64,000 nt of DNA from Schizochytrium sp. TIO01 (taxonomy: Eukaryota; Sar; Bigyra; Thraustochytrida; Thraustochytriidae): contig SMSO01000037.1 in the NCBI GenBank assembly GCA_004764695.1, positions 2,227,747-2,291,746 of the forward strand, in the 5' to 3' direction. The position numbers were made by a program, and so were the translations under genes. Each line of letters opens with the position of its first letter. Within the stretch, counting starts at the first letter, position 1. Below are positions 44,820 through 56,094 of the stretch, piece after piece. Below the pieces are notes generated by a model, which saw only the letters and a list, made by a program, of their open reading frames with translations, was not told where the DNA came from and made no database searches.

Positions 44820-45381
44820 TGTCTACAGAGGTTCAGGAAAGATTATGTTTAACTTACAGTACATACTATAAGGAATCCAAAGTGATTAGGTATTCTACAG
44901 TGACAGGAATGAATCACAGTTAATGTCACTATAAATTTAAAGGAACAATAATTCAAAATACAATAGACAATATACGGGGAATGATATGTTATTAACATTA
45001 GTACGTGCTAAGCGGAAACATAAACTACAAACGCCTGTTTAATGGGCACCTATAGCCTAAGAGGAATAGATTTGGGATAACTAGTTTATGTGTAATCATG
45101 AAGAATATAAGTTATGAATATATACAGGTTGTAAGGAATGTAAGTTGACTGTGGTAGTCTATAGAGTTAGAGGAATGAAACACTGCAATGAGTCATGCAG
45201 ATTAATGGGAATGCACACGGACAAAAAGCGTAGCGCAACACCCAGGCAAAAGCGTAGCGCAACGTGACGTGAACAAGAAGCAGAAAGAAGAGCAAGCAAA
45301 GCCTCAATTTGGGAATCGCGTGCAGAGTTGAGTTGAGTCGAGTCGAATCGAAGTGTGTTGAGTTGAGTCGGGTTAGGAGCA

Positions 45382-47282
45382 ATGTTCGGCGACGTACAGT
45401 CCGTACCGGCACACGTGGCGTTGTGCCAGTTTCCGCTTATCACTTATTTGCTGATAACACTTTGGGATCCAACCGCACTCTCAGAGATAGAGTCTATAGA
45501 GGCCTCAGCACAGGCTCGTGAAGGTACGACTCATGATTACGGTGAGTCTGCGGCTGTAAGTAGTTCGACTCAACGCCTCCCAGCTGCCAAACCACCGGCA
45601 GCTAGTGCTCAGGCAAAGTTTAACCTAGTACCCTCTGCGGTGGAAAAATGGGGTACCTTCAACGAAGAAATGAGAATCGAACAAATCATGGATGGTCAAG
45701 AGGAGCTCCTGAACGGACTAGTTCCTAACATTTTGTTCAGGCCTTTCCAAACAGAACGCGATCGTGGTCTGCCGAATGAAAGATTTTGTGTAGATAAATT
45801 TAACACCTTTTTCACTGAGCCATTCTTAAATTAGGTCGTTCGTTCACACGACGAATTCTTTCGCTATGGTCTGCAAGTTTTCGTTGAAGACGCGCATAGT
45901 GGTTTTCGAACTGATTGGACGATCGCTAGAGCAGCTAATCCTGATGACACCAACGACAGTACAGACGTGCACTGTGGTATGCGAGCAACGGGCCCCAGTA
46001 CGCTAACGCTATAATTGTGCACGAACACAAAGCCTGTGCTAAATTTCCCAACTCCGTCAAACGAGCTGACGTTCTCAAAGAAGCTGAAGAAGAAGCATCT
46101 GAACAAGACGTTACTATTCAAGAAGTTCTCCAAGAACAAGTTCTTCATCACGTGCATGATGATCTAAAGGAGTACTGGTATCACTTCACGTCACCCAAGT
46201 ACAAGGACGCCGAAATTAGAGACTTCAGGTCGCCTATTGTACAGGTTTATGTGTACATGCTCCGTATGCGCGTCCGCTACGGTGTCTTGAGTACGACGGA
46301 TCGCACGTGGTTTCTGAGACTGGAGCCAGACAACACATTACTTGTTTCGCAGGTATTTAATGGCACTGGAACAGGAGAAAAATCTGTCAAGCTTGCATAC
46401 GGTGCTTTTATTGTGAACGCGTTGAAATATGCAAAGCTTGATTTGAATGATGTGGAACGAGAAAGGACCTTCGCGTCTGTTCCATTTGTTGACGGTAAGC
46501 TGCTCAAGGATATGACGGAATGGCAAGGCTCGTACAACATGCTTTCCGGAAAAAGTTCTGGTAGTAGTAGTTTTGTTTCCTCAATCGACAATGCAGCGAA
46601 TCGCACGACGGGTATAGGGGAAAAGAATGCTACGACCCAGAATACGAGTACTACCAGTTCCTCGGATGACATTGATGAATTTATGATCAAGAAGCTGAAA
46701 GCTCTCCAAGATTCACTGCCGTGCACTGTTGCACAGTTCCCGTATCGAGGCGGACTTGAAGGTGTCGTTAAGCAGTACCCGATGGGTCAGTACTCGATCT
46801 CAGCGCATACAGTGGCACACGGTGTCAATTATGTTGCCAAGGTTATGACTCCCAAGAACGACTCTAGACAGTATCAAATGGATGCGATTGCAAGCTTCGA
46901 GAATGAAATGGCTGTGTATGAGGAACTGCGGCCGCTGATGGGCATTCACATCCCGTTCTACTTGTTCGGTGGACGGCACATGTTCAACGATTTACTGATT
47001 GCAGTCTCGTACCACGGTGATGCACTTTCCCGTCTACCGAAAGCGTCGATCACCAGTGAGATCAAGCGCAAGGCGCGTGCAGCACTGTCAGCTGTGCACG
47101 AATATGGCGTTGCACACAATGACATTCGGTTGAACAACTTTGTCGTTGACCATATTGAAGCGGTGAGGGTGATTGACTTTGGCATGGCAACGATTGGAGC
47201 AAGTGACAAAATGATTGCAGATGATAATGCTGCTTTTGACAATCTCTTTGCGTTTGTTGAATTAAAAAAGTTTAGCATTTAA
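45382..47282 (+). pseudogene. Broken Crinkler-like nuclease-kinase gene
   Basis: Three stretches read as one protein. The first (45382-45834, ATG start, 150 codons) ends in TAG. Coding continues in the same frame to about 45970 (DEFFRYGLQVFVEDAHSGFR, then TDWTI), and then shifts by one base to the frame of 46017-47282 (421 codons). Around the shift the nuclease core can be seen: the D of TDWTI and IIVHEHK (E at 46023, K at 46029). A kinase-like domain follows: AKVM (lysine near 46839), HNDIRLNN (catalytic loop, 47115 on) and IDFGMA (DFG at 47175-47183). This is the same architecture as the gene at 3567-5411, and the C-terminal parts align (ELRPLMGIHIPF against PLRPLQGKHVPF). One stop and one frameshift make it a recent pseudogene, unless they are sequencing errors or an intron. 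Confidence 0.7.
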
Positions 47283-49330
47283 CATGTAAATTTTAGTTTT
47301 AGTTGGAAATCGAAGTTTTAGTATGACGCGGTGGGCACTCACCATCCAGGTACGCACACACTTCTGGAAAGTGGCCTACGTAGGAACTGCCAAGCCTGAA
47401 AATATGTGTCTTCCACTACCGAGTTTCCGGACGCTCAGTGCACTCCTCGAACGCAGCGATTTATTGAGCGCAGTTCAATCGAACATTACCGTAACCGAAG
47501 TATGACGACCAGAGTCCTCGACAATCCTCTACAAGAGCAACTGACATCAGTCAGAGGAAATCCGCGTATGTACCCTGCCTGAGGTTTATCAATTGCAAAG
47601 GTGTGTGCCAAAGAGACATGAAAGCGAGGAGGCAAACCTGATGGTTAAAGACCTAAATGGAGATCTAGATTCCGCATTTTGTTGTTGAAGTATTTGTACA
47701 GTTTGAATTTGAATGGTACGGTATGGCAATTCTGCAGTTCTTCTTAATTGTTATTATTCTTCGAGATCTCACTATTGTATGTCCAGGACTTCTCAAATTG
47801 TCTTTCAAATCGATATTGGGCTTAGCACACCCTATTTTGTTTACTATTTCCAAAGGGATCGTTGTAGCCTTAGTAAAGATCAAACGAAGGCTTTCTTCTT
47901 TACTATAAATTACAAGCTTCAAAAATTATCTGCTTCTGTTATTTGCCAGTCAAAACAACCAGAACCCTATAAAGAGGACTCTTGAGGTTGTGTAATCCTT
48001 AAGCACAACATTTCTCGAAGGTCGAACCCACCGATTCAGCAATATGCTAACCCAGACTTGAATTGAGAAGCTACAAACGAGAAGTTATGCTGTTTGCGAC
48101 TTGCTTCCTTTGCATGATTCCATCAATTCATTGTTTATAGTCATTTGACAATTATTCTTAAAACATTGAATTTCGTAATAAGGACTGAGGACTTGTGATA
48201 GTTGGGAATTATCATATCTTCTGGAAACATGGGATCTCAAATATCGCAATAATCTTAAATAAGGAATTCAGTTGGCAGTTGTAAGTTAAAAATCTGCAGA
48301 TCTTGAAGAAAATGAAGTGCACGTTATTCATTACCAAAATATGTTGGTGGGATTTAAACAGAATGAAATCAAATTAATTGCGCCAATGGATGATAAGACC
48401 AGCTAGCTTCTTCAATTCTATAGAAGAAAGCTTAAGTTGGCTGTAAGACTTAATCTGCTAAATATAGCAGTTTACTTGCAAGCTCAAAGGAGTACTGTAG
48501 CGAAGTTTTTTTTAAACTTGTCTATCCAGAATTCATTAGCTTGCTATCAAATCTCGCACTGCCTAAACTATCCGCTGCATCGCCATGTACTGATAGCACA
48601 CATTATATCAGGACACAGATTCAGATCGTTGTACTATAAATCACCTCGAGACGATGGCCATAACTTGTAACAATAATTTAATTTAGAATTTGACACAATA
48701 TTTGATTTTATGTAAGAAAGAAAAATGAATCAATGTTCGGCTATTGCGATTTGGAGTTATTTACGGATCAGATAAAACACCACAACGTTGGTAAGAATAT
48801 ATCTTGTGTTAAAGAGAATCGTTTTCAAAAGACAATATCTGAACAGTGTGCGTTGTTTGGCTATCCTATGAAAAACAGTTAATTCCTACTGTTTATAGGC
48901 GTTAAGAAAGAACAGATCTTCATAAAGCTAGCTAATGCAGTGCGTGTTGTCCTACTGTTCTATTTATTTCAGTACTGCTTCTTTTGACTACCCAAGTCTG
49001 GGATGATTCTTTTTTTTTTTTTTTTTTTTTCAAATTTTTGCTGAAAAATATGTCTCTGCAATGTTTACATAGTCAGATTCGTAGAGCTTGCCAATCTGAC
49101 TTTCAATCTGGTTACCAACTTTCGCTAGAGCAGAAAAGAAAACGCAGGGCTCTACTACTCCCCGAAGTGCGGCTGGCCTGCACGCACATGCTATTTAGGT
49201 TACAAAACCTCACACTGGATAAGAAGAAATACATGTCTCTGCATTGACACTCAATTTCAACCCAAGAGCAAATTTCTTGGTCTCTTCCCGTGGAATTTTC
49301 CTAAGGCGATAACTAGATTGAATTGCATGT
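47283..49330. other. AT-rich island, right part
   Basis: Unique, AT-rich, no supported gene. A short ATG ORF at 47323-47505 directly follows the broken Crinkler-like gene but is not recognised. A poly-T run of about 20 lies near 49011-49030. Confidence 0.5.
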
Positions 49331-52300
49331 AAACTAGAAGTGTTTGTTTAATGATGTCTTGCAGGAGGCGGACAAGGAAACATTTTGGGAGTCTCGGTTA
49401 GTCACTCTTGAGAGCCCGTGTGAAACGCTTTCGTCTGAGCAAGGCGCCTGCCTGTGCACTAGACAAGGTCTTGCATGCAGCCACGACAACGTTGATGGTA
49501 AAACACATAATAATACAGCACAGGCTAGCGCGCAATGTTGGCTTGCCTAGCTAGGTAGCTAGATAGCTAGCATCCTGGAGTAGCACCGTAAATTCACTGT
49601 CAAGTTTTCTGAGGGACGGCCAGCTCATAGCAGAGACTCCGCAAAGAGCCCACAACACCAGCGCGGGGCGTGCTTGAAGTCCCGAGGTCGCCGGTACGCA
49701 TGGCAGACAGACAGACTGTAACGTCTTCAATTTGGGACCAGTGCACCTCTTCGCAGGCTTATTTTTGTCCCTGGTTGTACTAGCGCAACCCTTTTTCATT
49801 TTCGGCCAGCACTTCCGCCGCTCTGCGGAGTCCGGGACCTTTCACTGTCTGCGCTCCCTTGCAGGCTCTCTTGTCGCGAGCGTTGTTTCATGCCCGGAGC
49901 TTGTTCCTCGTTCCGCTGCCAAGCCTAGCTAGCACGCGAAGGTTTCCAGCGAACTTGGTCATCGACGCGCCCGTCGTGTCAAGAACTGAGTTTATAAAAA
50001 ATCTTTTCTAAAACTTGGGTTAAAAACTCAAGTCAAAGCAGCCATGTTTTTAGTAATACGATGCCGATTATGGCACCGGAGCGCGACAACGCGAGATCTG
50101 CTCAAGGCCGACTCCAGTTTGTAAATCCATGTCCGCTCGCACGACCTACGTCTGGGTAGCCAGGGCGCCTGTCTAGGTACGTATGTATCTGGGCACCGAT
50201 TGTGGTTCTCTGTCTGAGCGTTTTGAAGGAGGATCTATCTTTATATAAGCGCGACTGAGTGAGAGTGAACGTGACGATTAAGTTCCGTGTCCCTCAGTCT
50301 GATCAAATCCTTGCTCTACTACGAGCATCTCTCTCTCTCTCTCTCTCTACGCGAAGACCAAGCTGCCTTCGTAGGCACGGTGGTACAGCCGTCGCTGAGT
50401 ACACAGTGATCGAAGCGCTCATCGCTGCTTTCGAGGAGCAGGCAGATCGAGCCGCCCTTGATGGCCGCCTTGAGGCCTTCAAGTTTGGCAGCAAAAATGA
50501 CAAACAGATAGACGGACGCCTTGCCCAAGAGGAGAGAACAGGTTTCCGTAGCAACAGCCTCCGCTTCGTGGGCCAACAAACCTCAGGCTGTGAACAGACG
50601 AGCAAACGCCAAAAGCAGCAACGCGCGATTGCTTCGGTTTGAAACTTCTTCTTCTGTCTGAGTGGAGAGAGAGAGAGAGATTGAGCTATTATTATTGGCG
50701 AGTCTGAAGCTGGTCTGCTCCAAGGGCCTCAGCGCCTACGTACGGGATCCCACTGACTGGGTGCTCGGTGGTTCGGACCCAGCGCAGTTCCCTCGCCAGT
50801 CGAAGCGTTTCTCATCTCTTCTACAGGTTTGCTTGCTTGCTTTAGATTTGATTTTGGGAATTGATCGCAATTCGGCGGATTTTCTTCGAACTTTTTCTTT
50901 CTTTTCGTGGTTTTAAAAGAAGATTAAATTAGTTATAGTTTTGAACTTGAAGATTTGAAGATGGTAATTTTGAATGATTTTTTTTAAAACTATGGTGCTA
51001 TTGCTATGGTCTGAGGAATTTTTTAAGTGCGCTCACTGAATGCAGGTTTCGATCCTCGGGCTTTGGTTATAGATAGCGCAAGTTGAGCGACAAAGCGTAG
51101 GTTAACTGCCATTCTCAATGGGTAGAAACCTCAGCAGTTCGGACGGCCTTTGGCATTTCAATCAACGCGGCAGTACCTATAAACTAGCTGATCTGGTCAA
51201 ATCGCACACACATTCTCTCTCTCGATAGATTTTGACTCGTAGCAGCTGTGGCTACTCCTATTAGTCGTAGTAGCAAAAGGGATACCTTCCTAGTTCCCTG
51301 TTCCCCGCAGTAGGAGGTGTGCACTGCTGTTCAAGGTGACCCCATGATTTCCATTTGAAATGAAAAATACGACGACCATCGTTGGGGATCACGTGCCGCG
51401 GCTCGAACGAAGCACTCTGTTGGTCTATCTCCCTAGTCTTTTTCGAGATCCGCTCGACTTTCTTTGCCGTTGAGGGAGTCTGCGCTCGAAAGAAGGGCAC
51501 GAAGAGGAGTGGCAGCTACCACACTTCAGGATTACAGCGATGACCTTAGAGTTGCTATACGGGCATATTTCAATCGATGATGATTTTTACTCACAAGAAC
51601 AAGGGAAGAAAAGAGCGAAACAGAACGAAACAGAACAGAACGAAACAGAAGCAAAACGATTTTCACCAAACAGTCTGAATCCGCTCAAGAAATCGCTCAC
51701 TGTTGCAAGTCAGAGCTTATCTTCACCCGATGGAAAAGTCTTCGCCGCCTCTTAAGAGCGTAGTTAGTTCGCACATGCCTTGGCGGCAATCTCGAAGCGC
51801 TCCACGAAGAGCAAGAAGAGAAGCGGCGCCAGTGAGCCGGCTCTGCTAAGACCCAGCTACCCTCCAGTAGCCCCGTTACCAGCTAGCTAATTAACTAGCT
51901 AGTTTACCTGTCAGTCAGTCAGTCACAGTTAGCTAGTAGTTAGTTAGGCGAGCTTAGCTCTCCATCCCAATCAAACAAAGCACGTACGAACATTGTTGAT
52001 CGATATATCTCTCTCTCTATTGAGCTCAACTCACTTCAATCAAACTCAGTTCTGTTCGAGAACTCCGTTGCAATTGCGCAATTGGCGCAGCACAACCAAG
52101 AACAGCAACTGCAAACAAAGCCAGGCACGGAGAGGACGCGGACTCGGGCGCGTGGCAAGTAGGCAGGAAGGCGGGACAGAGAGAGAGAGAAGAGAGCTTT
52201 GGACATGCATCGCGTTGGAGAAAAGTGGCGATCCCCGCGAGATTTGAAGGCATTTCAAGTTGAGTCTGTGTCTTTATAGATGGATGGATAGATAGAAAGA

Positions 52301-53673
52301 TAGAGCAGATAAAGGAGTATATGGAAGGCAGCCACGAAGAGACAGCGGCAAGGAGACCCCTAGCGAGCGCTAGCGGATGGGTAGAGGTAACATACAGGCG
52401 CGTGCTTCGTATTGCACGGTCTGCGTCTGCGTGGAGAGTGTAAGGAACGAGTGTGGTAAGCAGGTTCTATGTATTGGATAAGCTGCGGGGGTGGTGTGGG
52501 GAATAAAGCAGTCCCTGCCACTGCCTCTTTATCACTGGAGCTTTTGTGTCTAAAGCCTGCAGAGGAAGGTAACTGGAGCGTTCGAGTTGGGGATCAAATG
52601 TTTGACCTTTGGTAAGTAGAGGACCCAAGGACTTGCTCCGATACAGATCTAATGCGTCTCCTCTTACTGGGTTCGGACACTGGACCTTCACCTCACATTT
52701 TGTTTCATAAAATCACACAGTTCGGCCCAAACTCGCCGAGCTCCATCCCGCTTTTTCGCGACGTTCCCTTTTCTTCTCCTTTCTTCCTTCTTTTCCTCTG
52801 TCGTCGCAGATGATGAATGAAGGCGAGACAAGTCCTACGGTTTGCAGTAATGTTTTCCTCGTAGTGGGCCTTTTCAATGGGTCGGATATGGTTCCAAGAG
52901 GCGAGAAAGGAAGCCCTGTTCTGTGTGAGTCCTAATGGCCTTCTATGCTAATCTATAGTGCCCTCGAGGAGGATCAGTTATCAGAGTGGTTAAAGGGTTC
53001 ACCACTACCTCTGGAAAGGGCCAGTGGAGCTGTGAGGGCACGCTTCTCGCGAAAAGAGAGCTTGTGAGGCAGTGGGGGGGAAGGGCAACTCCACTAACCG
53101 ACCAACTAGTACCTTCGAGCGGCAAGTAAACCGTCGTCTTGGTTTGAGTGCGTCTGCTGCGACAAACCTGTGGAAACCCTCGCGAAAGTAGCCAAAACCC
53201 TCTCCGGTCTTCCATACAGCCTCTACGGTCGTGAAGGAGGTATTCTCTTGAAGAAGTCCGGCGGCTTGGACGGGTTTTCGACGCCCTGCTTTGGGCGGAA
53301 ACTTTTCTTTTCATTTATCTGCTCTTTATTTTGATTAAAAGTTTAAGTTTCCACGTTTCCCACTCACTCCATATTATAAAATCAGCCGAAATGAATAAAG
53401 TGAAAGAAGCCCAAATAAGCTTCGTCATTCAGCGCTGTTCTCTTCAGCTTGCTCCCTTTCTCTGTTGTTTCCTCCTCCTCTCTTTCTGTGTGTTTTGCGA
53501 CCAAAGTACGATTGAGCTCAGAAAGAAAGAAAGAAAGAAAGAAAGAGAGGAAGGAATCACGAGCGGAGAAAGAGGCAGAAAGAGAGACGCAGCACAGCCA
53601 AAGGGAGGAAGCCGCTCCATCAATGAACGAATGATGTCAACGAATCACCGTCTGTGAACTCGAACTGCGAAGC

Positions 53674-53712
<39 letters not shown>

Positions 53713-53713
53713 T
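53674..53713. repeat. (TTTC)n microsatellite
   Basis: About ten perfect units. Confidence 0.95.
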
Positions 53714-53878
53714 TTGTTTCTACTGAACAGCAGCTAGCACCTGCGGCATGGCTACCGTATCGCCTAGCACGGGCCTAGCCCCCCACTTTGGTAGATTGGG
53801 AAAGGGAGAAAAGCTGGGTGTTCCAAGCGCAGGAGCTCCAAAGAAGAACGCGCCTCAAGGAAAGCCAAGAAAACAAAG

Positions 53879-53917
53879 AACACAGAGAACACAGAGAACA
53901 CAGAGAACACAGAGAAA
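53879..53917. repeat. 9-bp minisatellite ACACAGAGA
   Basis: Four tandem units of ACACAGAGA with no mismatch. Confidence 0.9.
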
Positions 53918-54947
53918 GCTGGGAGACGAAAAGAGATGAAGAGAAAACAGGAGAAAAAGAAGCGACGCTGGCTGGGCGTCCGACCCCGCCTGCCCCACCA
54001 GCCCTGTCTGGCCCACTCTTCCCTGCGTCTTCGCGCCCGTCACTCAGCAGAGTAGATCAACCAATCAGTCAATCAGCCACTCCATACGAAGTGCTCCTGC
54101 GGCCTTCCCTCCTCGTCACATCTCCTTCAAAACCCACTTACTCTCTCCTGTTCTTTCTTTCTACTACATTTGCTTTGTTCACTTTCCGCGTTCTTTTGCG
54201 TGTCCCGTATCCCTAAGCTTTGCTAACCATACACTACCAGTCCCTTCCTCCGACTCACCGTGCGCTGGGAGAGTCTGTATAGTTTGGCATTTTGATTTTA
54301 ATTATAAAAGAAAAAGCTTTTTTTGTATGTATGTATGTATGTATTTATGTATTTAAGTATGTATGTATTATTATTATTTTGGATTAATTTTAGAGTGTTT
54401 TTAGTTTTAATTTAGATAATGATTTCAAGCAAGAATGCAAATGAATAGAGTCTAAGGATGGATGAAGAACTATGAAGGGCCTCTTTCGTGGATTTGGTGG
54501 CGATTTTGCAGCGTGAAAAGCAGTGCGAGCGCATATACGTACGTACTCACTCCTCAGTGCGTACGATTGTTTGTTTGTTTGTTTGTTTGATGGTTGGTTT
54601 GCTTTGGTTTCGTTTTGGGTTCGAAAGTTGTTGGTGCCCGTTTACGAGAAGAGTACTGCAGTTAGTTAGTTATTTAGTTAGTTTAACTTAGTTAGTTAGT
54701 TTAACTTCGTTGGTTAGTCCAACTTAGTTCTCGATTACGGAATTTGGCGGAAGAAGGCTCCGCGGAGGAAGGCAGCGAAGGAGCGAGCTAGCCAGCCTGC
54801 CAGCCAGCCAGCCTGTGCCGGCCTAGCCTCCAGGCCGGCCGGGAGCTGCCGCCAAGGCCGCCCTCGGGCTCGAGGCCCACGCTTGGCGGGCAGGCGTCGA
54901 GGCCTGGGCTCGGGCTCGGGAGCGCCATCCCTTTTGCTCGAATTTCT

Positions 54948-55080
54948 TTCTCTCTTTCTTTCTTTCTTTCTTTCTTTTATTTCTTTGTTTCTTTCTTTCT
55001 TTCTTTTATTTGTTTCTTTCTTTTTTTCTTTCTTTCTTTCTTTTATTTGTTTCTTTGTTTGTTTGTTTCTTTCTTTCTCC
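54948..55080. repeat. Interrupted TTTC/TTTG/TTTAT repeat
   Basis: A roughly 130-bp pyrimidine-rich tract of TTTC units broken at regular places by TTTTATTTG and TTTG units. Confidence 0.9.
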
Positions 55081-55732
55081 TCTTTCGCACGCACACGGTT
55101 CCTCCCTCTGTACGCCACTGGGGAACGATTGGTAGCGCGCGACTATAGTATACGGTAGCATTCCCTTGGAAATCGCCCTTTTCTTTCTTTCACCCGGTGT
55201 CGATTGGGAAAGTGCAAAAGGTAGAAATTCGACGTTCAGACGAACTTTGGCACACTTAGGGGAGTGCTAGGGAAGTGGCTAGGAAGCGCCGTTCAGATAG
55301 TTGGCTCTTGGAAAGAGAGGAAATAAGAAGTCGAATATTCGAATGTTTTGTTTGTTTGTTTTACTTACAACTCAAGAGAGGGCCTAGCGATTCGCCTATG
55401 TAGTGCTACCCTCTGCCTTGAGGACCGAATGAATAGAGAGAGAGAGAGAGAGAGAGTGACCTTCTCAGTAAAGAGAGGGAGAAAAGAGAAACAAAGAAAC
55501 AAACAGATACGTAGACAAACCCACTTCGGCTCGGCTCGCGCCGCTCGCTCAAAGCCCGAAGCGCGTTGAGCTGCCGGTAGCGATTGGCGCGGACGAGCAG
55601 GCGGAAGCTGCGGCTCGTGGAGCGGTCGTGTTCCCGTGGCCAGAGGAAGAGTTCCCTCTTTTTTTTGTACTAAAGTTGGCTTTGAAGAAGCCAGAGAGAC
55701 TCCGGTTCATTGGCATTGATTGATTGATTGAT

Positions 55733-55764
<32 letters not shown>

Positions 55765-56094
55765 ACTTCTTGTGGAGAATACAACGCCGAAAGAACGCAG
55801 AGAGTAGAGAAACTTCAAGTTGGTGCTGTCTCTATTCTGGCCTCCGAAGTCAATCGCTTGCCCCTTGCCCTCACGCGAAACAAACCTGTAATACGTAAAC
55901 GCGCACGTGTTTCGTGACATAAATAATCGATCCGTGTTGGGGCGTATCGTAAAACAAACAAAAGTAGATAAGAGTAGGTTCTCAATTGTTAGCCCAAAGG
56001 AAGAGGTTCTCCTTCTTCTACGGGTTGGGTGTTGTTTAAATAAAAGCTCTTCGACAACAGCTGCAGTTCACAAACACACACAGAGTTTCCAATC

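Larger units (their letters stand above)
41400..45381. other. AT-rich, microsatellite-free island, left part
   Basis: Unlike both neighbours this stretch has almost no simple repeats and is visibly AT-richer. It holds one orphan ORF (42467-42760), an imperfect tandem repeat (about 42198-42335), a hairpin cluster (44669-44819), and several GAGGAAT/AAGGAAT motifs between 44.87 and 45.18 kb. No other gene recognised. Confidence 0.5.
49331..56094. other. Second low-complexity region, no supported gene
   Basis: Resembles the 22-41 kb desert. Contains TC/GA dinucleotide runs (about 50328-50349, 50664-50680, 55435-55456), AAAG and TTTC tracts (53521-53546, 53674-53713, 54948-55080, 55732-55764), GTAT (54325-54345), and a 9-bp minisatellite (53879-53917). 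The last 150 bp form the 5' flank of RING-Tubby copy 2. Confidence 0.5.
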
